Positions 35,038-45,012 of a stretch of DNA of 64,000 bases are shown here, in pieces. Position 1 is the first letter of the stretch; each line of letters opens with the position of its first letter. The notes under the pieces are model-generated. The model ran no database searches. It was not told the origin of the DNA and saw only the letters and a program-made list of their open reading frames with translations. Source of the DNA: Hyaloscypha bicolor E (lineage: Eukaryota > Ascomycota > Leotiomycetes > Helotiales > Hyaloscyphaceae); assembly GCF_002865645.1 (NCBI RefSeq), contig NW_020194677.1, positions 310,001-374,000 of the forward strand, in the 5' to 3' direction. The position numbers and the translations under genes were made by a program.

Positions 35038-37432
35038 GATTAGCACACGACTGTAACCATGATATGGTTCGAGAGGAACCCCTTTTACGAGATGCTTCTC
35101 GGTCCAACTGGACCTTTTAGAATGCTCTCGCGCCTGTAGGCAGCGACCTTGGGCGGAAGCAGGAAGTTCATTTCACGGCATTGCTGCAGTACGCCGGTTT
35201 CTGTGCCACTGTTGGGGCATATACAAGATCTTAAGGCTATTCAAGTCTTCCATTAGCAGGAACCTCACTTGATCGCTTAGTTACTTATTTGAACCTTAGA
35301 TCGGTGATCAATGCTCTACACTCCGATGACGAATTTTTGCCTGGACTTCGCAGAGTCGTTGGCGTTTCCAGTGCTAGAAATTATGAGGGAAAACGTGAAG
35401 AAGGATCGATGGTTCGAAATGCGATTATGACAGATGGTACTTGTGGTGTCACGTGCTTCACTCCCCACCCCTCGGCTCTCGGTAGGCTTAACTGCTTGGC
35501 CGGATGTGATTCTCCTCACTCTCTTGTACATAGCTTCACCTTCCTCTCATTGATAGCTCTCTAATTAACCACGGCTAAAGCATCTGACAGATTGAATCCC
35601 GGGATTGCTTGCATGTGAGAAACGCTAAGCAATATGGGGATGTGATCGCCGATTGCCCGTTCCTCAAGCGAACCCCGCCTTTTAGTTTTGTTGTCAAGCT
35701 GGCCGCCTTTCCTAATCCACTTCCACTTCGTATCGTCTTGGAACCCCTTCCTTTCAAATACTAAGTCGAGCTTCTTATAATTGAAACCATCACAGCGTAG
35801 TAACAATCCATACATTCACTTAATCAATCGCCGATTTCTATTTCGAGCTCTGCTCGCTGGCGAACACGGACTCTCATCTTGTCAGATACAAATCGGCTCT
35901 TGACGGATAACGCAACCATTTCGAAGACTAAAAGCCACTAAATGTCTTTTCATATTTTAACGTCACGGATTTCTAGATCCTCGCGTCACTCGATGTAAGC
36001 TCGCTGGTGGCGTACGCGGAGCTTACCCCTGTGATGTAACATTCAACCCTACGAAAACCTTTCGGACTCGTATCGGTTGTATTTGTTGCACCGTGTTGCG
36101 GGGTATTGCGCCCCTCGACGACAGACCAGGTAGAACAGTGAATAGAGCGGTGTGAAATATATGCAAAAGTTCGGGCATAATATATAGTTACAAATAAAGC
36201 CATTCTCCCTAGACCCAATTGTTACTTTCTTGTGGAACTTTCAGCGATGGGGTGTCCGTTCTTAAAGGTGGGGCTTCTGAAGCATTCAAAAATTTCTGGC
36301 TGGCGAGGGGAAAAGAACAAGCTAGAAGGGTCCCACTACTCATCGCTTCACGAAATTTGTTCGAGGGGTGTCTATGCTTTATACTATAGTTTGGTTCAGT
36401 CCAACCCAGAATAAGCTAGGGGAGTAAATCAACCATGAGCAGGAAAAAGGGATAGCTTATTTTGTGCTTCGGTTGCCTATTTTTAATTTCTATTCTCCCA
36501 GTAACGAGGAAAGCTGGATTTATAATTCGCCGAGATTAGGATACCACGCCATTATGTTCTGTTGTAAAATCTACTCATTTTATTAGAACAGTCAAATTCA
36601 ATAAGGACCACGAATAAGCCATTCACTCGCGCTTCGAATGGTGATTTCTATAGTCGATGACCACTTAATTCCAATCCTCTAGGTTCGACTAATTTTGTAG
36701 TTAACCACAAGCACCTTAAACCTTACATACATGCCTGAATAATCCTAGGCTCAAACACAGCCCTCTGAAATCACATACATAGATGAGCGCTACGGCAATA
36801 GCTCAGTTCCACCGGTACCATATGATAGATGCAGAGTAAGCAGTGCAATACTTGATAGGTGCAGAGCTAATTTTTAACTAAGTGCGGATTCAAGGGCAAT
36901 ACGTTCACAGATAAGGAGTGTCGAATTTGCAGTCACAAAGTCTGCGAGCGTTGCCCGAAGAGTATTCGTATCCGAAATAAAACAGCTCGTTAGCCAAATA
37001 CAGCTCCTTTATATGTTGTAATATTCGCCTTACTGAAAAAAATGGAAGCAAAGGTGGTATGATTTGATCGTCAATAACAGTGGACAATTTGGACGTGGAA
37101 GAGTTCGAGAAACGTTCAGGGCTAGCTCTTTAAAGAGAGAAAATTCACCGTTTCTTTTGCAACTGACATTCTTTACTCAGTGAATTTATCGCCATTCGTT
37201 ATAGGAGCTATGATTAAATACGTAAATACAGTTGAGAGAAATTCGCACCCAACTTCTTTTCATGATCGTGTAATATCGTTCGGGGAACCATTACCCGCTT
37301 CACGTGCTTCGATCTCCCCCCTTTTCCATTCGCTACCTCTAGGAAACACGCTACGTAAGACAAACTGAACCACCAACACAGTCACAGACAATCAGAGAGA
37401 AATGTGGTCCTCCTCATATCGTCACCCTTCAT
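35038..37432. other. 2.4-kb gene-free stretch
   Basis: No frame here has a domain or joins by splicing. Two similar words (GCTCGCTGGCGAACACGGA near 35850 and GCTCGCTGGTGGCGTACGCGGA near 36000) may be repeat relics. The tract from about 36480 on is AT-rich. Confidence 0.45.
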
Positions 37433-38098
37433 TCAACTTCTTTGATTAGCATCGGAAATCCACTCCTTCCACAATTTTTCAACCTCCCCAGTCTTCGCAA
37501 TGTTAGCGAACTCTTTCAAACTATCTACATGCACTGCGTGAATCATTTCCGCATCAAATAGAGTATCCTCACTCTTCTTCCAACAAGCTGTAGCATTTTC
37601 CACCAAAATGACATCTCCCTTCTCACCATTTAGACCATCACAAACTCCTAGGTTCCCGGCCATCCTCACCGATGTGCTCACACAGTGATCTGTTGTCAAC
37701 CCTACTACCCAAAGCGTTCCTGGTGCCCCGTCGAAATGCTGTCTTAACAAGTTTTCCAAATCCGTGCCTATGAATGCGGAGTTCACGTTCTTCGCTATCA
37801 CGAGTTCGTCAGGCAAAGGGGTGGCGAAGGATTGGAAGGCGAATCCCGGCTTTGAGGGGTGGAGGGTAGATTGCGCCGATTTCGAGGCGTGGGCGACATG
37901 AATGATTTTGTGGGGTGAAGTTTGGGTTCGGGAGGTTGTGGAGGATATAAGCTCGCGATAAATAGGGAGAAGAGATTTGATATTCGCTTCGAATGAAGGA
38001 TTGCTGCGGGAGGGTCCCCAGTGAGTTGGATGTGTGAAGCCATCTTGGATGTCGATTAATAAAAGCGCTGTACTTGGTTGTTGGTTTGAGGTAGACAT
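37433..38098 (-). CDS. Isochorismatase-family cysteine hydrolase
   Basis: A single-exon gene of 221 residues starting at the ATG at 38098; the frame is open upstream only through a TTG codon. The fold is recognisable from the catalytic triad: D16 in ALLLIDIQDGF, K103 in VIAKNVNSAF and C139 in GLTTDHCVSTSVRMAG, with the conserved Thr-Thr-Asp-His before the Cys. Family members hydrolyse isochorismate, nicotinamide or other small amides; the Thr-Asp-His-Cys-Val-Ser-Thr-Ser signature is general and does not fix the substrate. There is no signal peptide, so it acts inside the cell. No obvious pathway partner lies nearby. The reading is intact. Confidence 0.9.
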   Translation of the reverse strand: MSTSNQQPSTALLLIDIQDGFTHPTHWGPSRSNPSFEANIKSLLPIYRELISSTTSRTQTSPHKIIHVAHASKSAQSTLHPSKPGFAFQSFATPLPDELVIAKNVNSAFIGTDLENLLRQHFDGAPGTLWVVGLTTDHCVSTSVRMAGNLGVCDGLNGEKGDVILVENATACWKKSEDTLFDAEMIHAVHVDSLKEFANIAKTGEVEKLWKEWISDANQRS

Positions 38099-38702
38099 TT
38101 TTGATGGTTGAGCGGGAATTATACAGTTCGTGATTAAAGGCAACTGAGAAGGTTGAGTCGCTTTATAGTGAGATTCAAAAAAAATGATTCGTTGGAGGAT
38201 GTTACTTCTGCGTAATTTGTCATGGCTTTACAGATCTTTGTTGCTGTTATTGGAAGGGCGTCGGTCGTGGCAGCTATGCAGGGCTTTTTTTAGCCGCATT
38301 TAGTGGCGTTATGCGGGCTGGACCCCTAAAATCAGGGGTCCACTTATTCCTGCTGACCAATATCACATGTACCGAATTTTTCCAAACTTACCGCTTCACC
38401 CCCAAAGGACCTCAACAGCATCCTCAGAATAGTAGTGTTGGACAAAAGAAGGCAATAAAGTTTCGTCAGATCGATCGGTTCTCTTAACCTTAGCTTTTCG
38501 ACCATCAGCAGCGAAATGGACTCACCGTGGCGACTTGGACAGTACAGTCTATCCTCAGCATGCGAGGTTGCCCCGCCGATATCTCTGGACCACAATGTTC
38601 GTTGTCCATGTGCTTTGGGACTCCGCTTGCTGGCGTGCATAGTACCCCCCTTTCACCTTCGCTAATAAGCGAAATTAGCGATTTGCAAGCGAGAGCTCAG
38701 AA
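38099..38702. other. Intergenic region with hairpins between the hydrolase and the SET gene
   Basis: A perfect 8-base inverted repeat (GGACCCCT...AGGGGTCC, six-base loop) lies at about 38321-38342, and a second dyad (TTCGCTAATAAGCGAA) at about 38659-38675, just before the SET-domain reading. No first exon for the SET gene could be found here. Confidence 0.5.
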
Positions 38703-40289
38703 GTGATCAAGTTCACCCAGCTCCTCGCCTCCTTCCCGTATGATCCGGAAACCTGGCTTAACCGTGGAAACTGTCTTCGCCTTCTCGGTTACCCAGAGCT
38801 TGCTCTCGGTGACGTCTACAAAGCGCGTCTTCTAGTCGAGGCCGGCATTGAAAAAACTTCCAGCGTCCTTGGGAACGAAGTGCGCAAAGCATTCCGCAAG
38901 AAGATCTATGAACTTCACACCACCGACCCTGCATGGATGAAATGGGTCCACACTGTTTCTACGCCGGAGCTGCTCTCTCAAAAGGTCCAGGAGATGTTAA
39001 AGAGGTTGGAGCTGCAGATCTGGACTGAACTCATGGAGGGACTCATGGCCGCGAATTGCTGTGGCGACTATGCGCGCATGAGCCGCGAAGCGGTGGAGAA
39101 GTTCCCGGATGATGAGTTCTTCCCAAGTGAGGTGTCGAATGCGGATGCTTGGTATGCCCAGCGGGAGGAAGTGTTGAAGACGGCAGTGGCGGAGGGGCAT
39201 ATGAATGAGGATCAGATGACAACTACGTTGATGAATGGGGGTGTATACCCCACTCCTTATCCATTCATGGCAGAAGAGTTCTTAGTCAGAGATGAGGTTG
39301 TTTTCAAGGGAATCGAAGAAGACTTCAGAAGAGTTTCGACGAATTGTATGGTGGTTCGGAGTACGATTCGAAACACATCGGCTGGGGAAGGGAGCGAGGC
39401 AACGACCGAAGATGATTGCATTGGTGCGATTGCGAGGAGGGATATCACTGCTGGCGAAACTATCTTGATCGACACGATGTCTTCTGGTTCCGTGGGTATC
39501 GACGCTGACCCTGCCGGCTGTCCGACTTGTTGCGCAAGTCCCGTCAAGAACTTCTGGAATACTTGCTGTTCGGTTCTTTACTGCTCACAAGTTTGTGCCG
39601 ATGTTGCTATCGAGACATTCCATAGCCCAATCTGCGGAAAAGATTTCGGTTACCTCTATACCGCTGCGAGAAAAGCGACTACAACAACTGACTTCGCACT
39701 TGATGCTCTGTTGTTGATGAGAGTCCTAGCGATTAGTCAGGTAGAGGATACAGACCACCCGTTGAAAAGCAAAATCCTTGTGAGACTCACACCGGCCTAC
39801 GGATTTAAGGAGCCAAATCTGATAATCTTCAACTTCGAAGACCACATTCAGATGCCGATCTCAATCCTCCAGACTTTCGGCATCAACATCTTCACCAACC
39901 CTTTGTATGATACATGGGTTCTGCACACTATCAAATGCAGGTTACAAAATAACAAGCACGGCCAAACTCTCGGAGACTGGCCCGGGACTAGTATCAGCGG
40001 GCTGTACAGCATGCTGAATCATAGCTGTAGTCCCAATGTGGATTGGAGGCATGACTCAGCTAGCAGCGAGGTCACTATGTTTGCGACGAGAGACTGCAAG
40101 CAAGGAGAAGAGTTATGCATCAGCTACATTGGCTCTCATGGGGTTAGTATGACTGTTGTTGAGAGGAGAAAAAAACTGATGGGATGGTTCGGCATGGCTT
40201 GCAGGTGTAAGAAATGCACAGAAGAGGCTGCTGCTCAGGAAGATGCGCGAAATGCTCTTGCGAGGAGCGTTCAAACTATCAGTCCTTGA
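38703..40289 (+). CDS. SET-domain protein (SMYD-like), 5' end unresolved
   Basis: The N-terminal part reads as a TPR-like helical repeat (TQLLASFPYDPETWLNRGNCLRLLGYPELALGDVYKARLL). The SET domain begins near IGAIARRDITAGETIL, is split by a Cys-rich insertion (GCPTCCASPVKNFWNTCCSVLYCSQVC...HSPIC) like a diverged MYND zinc module, and ends with the catalytic core SMLNHSCSPNVDW and GEELCISYI, then the post-SET CRCKKC. Such proteins methylate lysines on histones or other proteins. The reading is open from 38703, but that codon is GTG. The first in-frame ATG is at 38937, which would delete part of the TPR region. CTCAG just before 38701 could be an acceptor for a missed first exon. No break is seen downstream. 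Confidence 0.85.
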   Translation: MIKFTQLLASFPYDPETWLNRGNCLRLLGYPELALGDVYKARLLVEAGIEKTSSVLGNEVRKAFRKKIYELHTTDPAWMKWVHTVSTPELLSQKVQEMLKRLELQIWTELMEGLMAANCCGDYARMSREAVEKFPDDEFFPSEVSNADAWYAQREEVLKTAVAEGHMNEDQMTTTLMNGGVYPTPYPFMAEEFLVRDEVVFKGIEEDFRRVSTNCMVVRSTIRNTSAGEGSEATTEDDCIGAIARRDITAGETILIDTMSSGSVGIDADPAGCPTCCASPVKNFWNTCCSVLYCSQVCADVAIETFHSPICGKDFGYLYTAARKATTTTDFALDALLLMRVLAISQVEDTDHPLKSKILVRLTPAYGFKEPNLIIFNFEDHIQMPISILQTFGINIFTNPLYDTWVLHTIKCRLQNNKHGQTLGDWPGTSISGLYSMLNHSCSPNVDWRHDSASSEVTMFATRDCKQGEELCISYIGSHGVSMTVVERRKKLMGWFGMACRCKKCTEEAAAQEDARNALARSVQTISP

Positions 40290-40640
40290 TTGCAACACAA
40301 CAATTCTATCCCACCTCGCGGTGGACAAGAACGAAAGCCCTCTTCAATGACCCAGGTCAATGCGAGACATTTGGTTAGACTGAGAGTATGTTGGCATTTG
40401 AGATTTTAGATTTCTGAAAGACACATCGTGGGTAGATTTTGAATGTAGGACCTTTTGAGTTTATGGGGGTCTAAAATTGCCCTGATCGACTTGGGACGTT
40501 GAGAACCAAGTGCCGTTTCCTTTGTTCGTCTTGAAATCGTATAAGCCTCAATCGATCCCCATGTTCTCGAGGAAAAGCTGTAAGAACCCAAATCCCTTGT
40601 AGAAACTACACGCCTATTAAGCTAGTTTCTTCAAACTCTT
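40290..40640. other. Intergenic stretch after the SET gene
   Basis: About 350 bases between the SET gene stop and the end of the HET relic. No coding feature is recognised. Confidence 0.5.
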
Positions 40641-40648
40641 CTCTGAAA

Positions 40649-41540
40649 TCATTCAGGCAAAAGCATTCCAGCCCTTTGAAAAGTATTCAACCTGGCTTTG
40701 TACTGAATGAGACCAAACCAACCTTTCCCGTAATCATAGTAATTGTCACCCACAAGCAGGGCGAAAGTAACTTCATCGACACCTGCAATATGTGGGTAAT
40801 CTAGGGAGATTGCAACTTCGTAACATTCCTCATCTACAATACCCCATTTCGATTCAAAGCTCCCGGTGGCGGTCCTCAATTCAGGTGCCCGTGCTATAAT
40901 TTGTAGCGCTCCATTCTTACCCAAACGGATCAAGACTTGGAAAGGGTGTCCAAAATGGTATCCTTTTACTGGTGGTTTCTTTTTATAATATATACGTCAA
41001 CCTCTAGGCAACAAGGCTTGCTGGACCACTCTGAACACTTCCCATCACGGGAACTAGAATTATAAGCTTTACGCAGTCTTTAGCATTGATTATTGCACCA
41101 AGAAAATGCATCTGGCCCATGTATGAAGCCCCCGACCAGGACGGTAACGGATGTTGCTCTTTTTGAGTTGGAAGTCGCGGTCAATGCCACAAGTTGTCAA
41201 AGTAGTCCTCGAATAATATCACCATTCCAGATACCGGCGAGACAAAAATCATTATTCAGATTCGCTGATACTGCGGCAGCGGGCCCGGATACTACTGGAA
41301 GTCTATCGTCGGAAAATGTCAGGCTCCGAGTCGAATATACTTCTACGGACCTTTACCAGTGGCTTGAATATCATTCCTCCTTGGCAGCTTCGGATAACCA
41401 CTTATTTTCTTTTCGGGATCCGCATCGACACTTTCCCAATATGTGTCTGGCCCTCCACCGAAAGCCTCTACGCCCCAAAATGGGGTTCCGCACATGGAAT
41501 CGTCCCCAACGAGTGAACGGTATAGGAGCGTTGGGAACTC
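40649..41540 (-). pseudogene. HET-domain (heterokaryon incompatibility) protein, C-terminal relic
   Basis: Minus-strand pieces match the region after the HET domain in order. HILGKCRCGSRKE occurs near 41420-41450 (family: ..YWEC..). Then comes SLTFSDDRLPVVSGPAAAV near 41270-41320 (family: LT...DRL.AISG.A), NDFCLAGIWNGDIIRGLL followed by TGA where the family has Trp, and near 41110 a weak PSWSWAS-like match (PDAFSWCNNQ). The final frame 40933-40649 has FALLVGDNYYDYGKGWFGLI and NTFQRAGM, the usual tail motif. Stops and frame shifts are numerous, and the HET domain proper was not found upstream. HET proteins trigger cell death in vegetative incompatibility and decay often. The TGG-to-TGA change would fit repeat-induced mutation. 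Confidence 0.7.
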
Positions 41541-42046
41541 TTTGCTTGCGCCAATATATTAAGAGATACAGGCTTCGGGTGGGAAATCTAGACGCTTTGT
41601 AGAATGGATATTCAAGGGGGCTATGGTGTTGTTATGGATTGCATTGTCTATGTTGGTTGAAAATGTAGAGGATTGGCTAAACAAGTTCTAAATTCTTCAT
41701 TTCCATTGTACAAATTCAACCAGCACTTCTCGGCTTTGTCAGAAACCGAAAATGTTGCTGCGCAGCCATGAGGCTATGTGAGCTGCTAGGGAGCAGCATC
41801 AGTTCGAGATAGCTCACCACAGAACAACGTCGTCCTCCCACATGACAACTCCCGGAAAAGATCCTCAGAGGCAAGTTTTTCAGCTTATTTATATAAGAAA
41901 TTGTAGCGTTGTCTCTGACCACAACGTATTCTTGAATGTGCACTGCGCGCTGGGCAACACTAAGTTGTCAACAGCTATTTGATCTCATCAACTCAATGAC
42001 CAATACTAAATAGATGAGAGTCTTTGCTTGAGCCCTTATCCATCAA
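41541..42046. other. Intergenic stretch before the Zn2Cys6 gene end
   Basis: About 500 bases. The N-terminal part of the HET gene would be expected here, but no HET motif is recognisable. A minus-strand frame at 41716-41943 has no domain. Confidence 0.4.
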
Positions 42047-43737
42047 TTAAACCCAATCCTGCGGGCTGACACCAACATTCTCCACTGAATACAATCCCAC
42101 CATACCCTCCTGCTCTTCATCTTCCTTCACTCGAATGGGCTCCGCAAACTCGCTCAAGAACTTCAACATCCACATATCCATCCGAAAGCTCGAGTCGATA
42201 TTCTGTCTACAAACCTCATGAAAAATCTGCAGCCGGGCAAAGCAACTCTCTAGCATAGGCCAGTAATCTCGCAGCCGCATCAGAATGGTGAAGTTCTGTT
42301 CGAGCCGCGAGCGAGCGGCTGCTATGACCGCTTCGTCAGTGTCAAAAAGCAATGTGTGGATCTGTACAGTTTACGCAATCACGAGAATGTGTCCAACCAT
42401 GTTGTACCAGACTTCGCATCCCGGGGTAGCGTGCGAGGCGTAGACTATGGTGCAGAGTTTTGCGGCGAAGGACTTGCACTTGTTGGTGTAGTAATGGTTT
42501 CCGGAGCCATGGCGGTCTTCGTGAAGAAGCTGGTAGTAGAGCAGCTGTCCGAAGTGGTAGTAGCCCAAGTAGACAGCTACGAATATTCTCCCGAGACCTT
42601 GGGAGGCGTACCGTTGGAGGTTCTCGGGAGTGTCGTGCATGTATTCGGGGAGGGCGGCGTACCAGTCGTCCATTTTCTGTGAGAGGTCTTGCACAGTTTG
42701 CTCTACCACCAGAGTGATGGTGCTTCCAGCGGCCGTTTCGGCAATCGCGTCGTTGATTTGAGAGAGGATGCGGTTCAAGGTTATCATTTGGGCGAGAAGA
42801 GACGAAGAGCAATCATCCCCATGGTCGGGTGCTACGTTTTCTAGACGCCAATGGAGAAAACTTATCTCGTCGATTGGCAACGGAAGGCCCTCCATGTGAG
42901 GCATCTGTCGCGGAAGACGAATACTTCGTGACGACCAGACATCTACCATGCATAGGGTCCACCATACTCGTATGATCAACACATTGAACAAACGCTACAC
43001 ATTGGAAACTTACCTCTGATGTTGACCTCTCGTTCTAGCGGATCTTGTACTGGCTTCCTCGCGATGTCCAGTAAAGTTGCCATACGACATGCCACCGTGT
43101 AGTAGACGGACTCTGTAATAGCATTGTCTTCAGTAGTGCTGATACCGCCAAGGAGCACGCAAGCTTGAATGGTGGTGATAGAATTGACTCGTAGATCAAG
43201 AAGTCTTGTGCTTTCATCATAGTATGGCATGCAACGATCCCGCGGCGGAATATTTGAGAATGCTGCATTTGACGAGAACCTGGGAAGTATTAGCACTTGC
43301 TAACTAGAGAGTTGGTAGTGTCAAACCTAGCAGATAGTGCCATCATAGCAAAAAGTAGGACTCGAGGAGCCGTCCCTTTTCTGACCTGTTCGATGAAGCT
43401 GGGTCTATGGAACAGGGAATGAAACTGGTCGTGAATGAGATCAAAATAAAGCTCGACGAGCTCTAAGCACAGCTCCCACGGAGGAAAAGGCATTCCAGTC
43501 TCGGCTCTCTCGCTGCCAGGACTTTGGATAGCCATCCCAGTATTTTCGTGTCGTCGAGCTTTCAATGGTGTTCCGCCTCGATAGCAGTTGAAGCCTCGTT
43601 CATCGCAGTACGAGCAGGTGCTCGCGCCCCTCTCCGTGTGGCACTTTCGTCTGCGTGATCTAGGAGCCGGTGAGCAAGCTTCCGAAGTTTTCAGAGATAC
43701 TTCACCTGCATGCCGAACAAGCAATTAAAGCCCTCAT
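42047..43737 (-). CDS. Zn2Cys6 fungal transcription factor with in-frame stop
   Basis: Exons 43737-43706, 43659-43327, 43279-43014 and 42966-42047 join in phase. The first join is decisive: it makes ACSACRSRRRKCHTERGASTCSYCDERGFNC, a full six-Cys binuclear cluster, which is absent if the 46-base intron is not removed. The middle homology region follows (PPWELCLELVELYFDLIHDQFHSLFH, VLLFAMMALSARF, TTIQACVLLG, VYYTVACRMATLLDIA, VWWTLCMVDVWSS). These proteins bind DNA in the nucleus and regulate metabolic genes. A TAA at 42371-42373 interrupts the frame between GHILVIA and TVQIHTLLFDTDEA, and the frame then stays open for about 108 codons to a stop at 42047. Short introns that would remove it (21 or 36 bases) are below normal size. 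It could be a null allele, a truncated product or an error. Confidence 0.83.
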
Positions 43738-44064
43738 GGCGTTAGTCCTCCGTTTGTTGGATTTGAAGCTTGCCAAAGGGAAACGAGTGACTGATAATGG
43801 ACCTCGGCAGTACTCGTAGGTCACCGTCAGTTATGCAGTACCCATGGAGCAGAGATCTCCCCGAAATTCCCGAGACATTAAGCTGTTGAGGTTTGGGTGT
43901 CAAACCCGGCTTTATGCCCCCAACCTTTGTGAGCCTTGTCAGATTCAAAGAGCAAAGTGGAGGTGGAGGTGGAGGTGGAGGTGGAGGTGGAGATGTGGAG
44001 TATGTACCCCGCGTCACGAAATTAATGTGGCCTGGCGTTCGAGGCAGAAATATCTGAACTAGAA
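43738..44064. other. Upstream region of the Zn2Cys6 gene
   Basis: About 330 bases between the regulator's start codon and the inverted-repeat element at 44065. It should hold the regulator's promoter and contains the hexamer repeat at 43957. Confidence 0.45.
43957..43992. repeat. Hexanucleotide microsatellite (GTGGAG)6
   Basis: Six copies of GTGGAG run from 43957 to 43992, followed by a degenerate GTGGAGATGTGGAG. It lies upstream of the Zn2Cys6 gene, between that gene and the inverted-repeat element, and may vary in length between strains. Confidence 0.9.
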
Positions 44065-44460
44065 GGTTCACCCACCAATCGCCCAAACCCACTTCCCGCC
44101 CAAGCAAAAAATCGATTTTTCTCTCACTGTTTCTAATACCAATAATTAACCAAAATTGATAAAAATTGATTTCTATTATTTACTAATACTGTCTCTCATA
44201 ATTATAGGAAATTTTATAAGAGGACTTATTTTAATTATTCTTTATATTGCTTCAAAATTCTTAAAATATAAATAAAAACTTAGTTTCATAAGTAATATTA
44301 ATAATAACTTTTACTTGAAAAAATAAAATTGTGATTAAAGAGTATATTTGGTAACAAAAACTTAACAAAGTATAAAATTATATTAATAATTAATAAATTA
44401 ATATTAAAGTTGAATTTTAGCTTGGGCGGGAAGTAGGTTTGGGCGGTTGGTGGGTGAACC
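44065..44460. mobile_element. Inverted-repeat element A (396 bp)
   Basis: The first 41 bases and the reverse complement of the last 41 match with about two differences. Both begin GGTTCACCCACCAA and end CCCGCCCAAGC. The interior is AT-rich with no open frame. CTAGAA occurs next to the left end and within the right flank, but no clean target duplication could be fixed. It is a miniature non-autonomous DNA element of unknown superfamily. Confidence 0.85.
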
Positions 44461-44469
44461 CTTCTAGAA

Positions 44470-44677
44470 GGGATCACCAGACAACCGCCCAAGCAAAGTT
44501 TTGGAAAATTTTCAAAGGGCTCAGAAAATTCTAAAAATCTGTGGAATGACTAAAGTGAGGTCGTAGATCACGAATATTAACTTATTTTCTTCATTTTGGG
44601 ATGTGGTTGTAGTGTGGTTATAATAGTAAAACTATTTTTTGGGCGGTTGAGTGATTGGGCGGTTGGCTGGTGAACCC
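44470..44677. mobile_element. Inverted-repeat element B (208 bp), related to element A
   Basis: Ends GGGATCACCAGACAACCGCCC (left) and, reverse-complemented, GGGTTCACCAGCCAACCGCC (right) match with a few differences. They share GGNTCACC and CAACCGCCCAA with element A, which ends only 9 bases away. It has no open frame. A and B may be two insertions of one family or parts of one rearranged element. Confidence 0.75.
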
Positions 44678-44689
44678 TTCTAACCGGAA

Positions 44690-45012
44690 GGTTAATCTAC
44701 CCGGCGATTAGTCAGCCCCAGCTGAGTTTACATGAACTTCTTTCTATCTAAATGCACCGTCGTCTGTATCTATCCATGCTGGTCGGAATACTCCATCAAC
44801 AGCATCATGTTCATCACTTTATTGCGTCATTCGAACTTCAAGATCTTGGCAAGAAGGCTTCCAAATTGGTTCTAGTGTTCTTTGCGTAGTGCTCAAGTCA
44901 AGGAGTGCATTGACAGAATAGCAGGAACGCCAGACGCCCTTTATCGCATCTCGCCTAGCTTCTATAACGTCTAGTCTTATTCCTTCGTGTCTGCATTACG
45001 TCCGACTCGGAG
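44690..45012. other. Intergenic stretch after element B
   Basis: About 320 bases between the elements and the alpha-galactosidase stop codon; probably holds that gene's 3' UTR. Nothing else is recognised. Confidence 0.5.

Noticed and set aside
41093..41602. 169-codon plus-strand frame
   Set aside because: It starts with TTG and overlaps antisense to the HET relic, whose motifs are recognisable on the minus strand.
42353..42407. Short introns (21 or 36 bases) that would remove the stop in the Zn2Cys6 gene
   Set aside because: Both are shorter than the introns elsewhere in this window (about 46 bases or more) and lack a good branch site, so I kept the stop as a real disruption or error.
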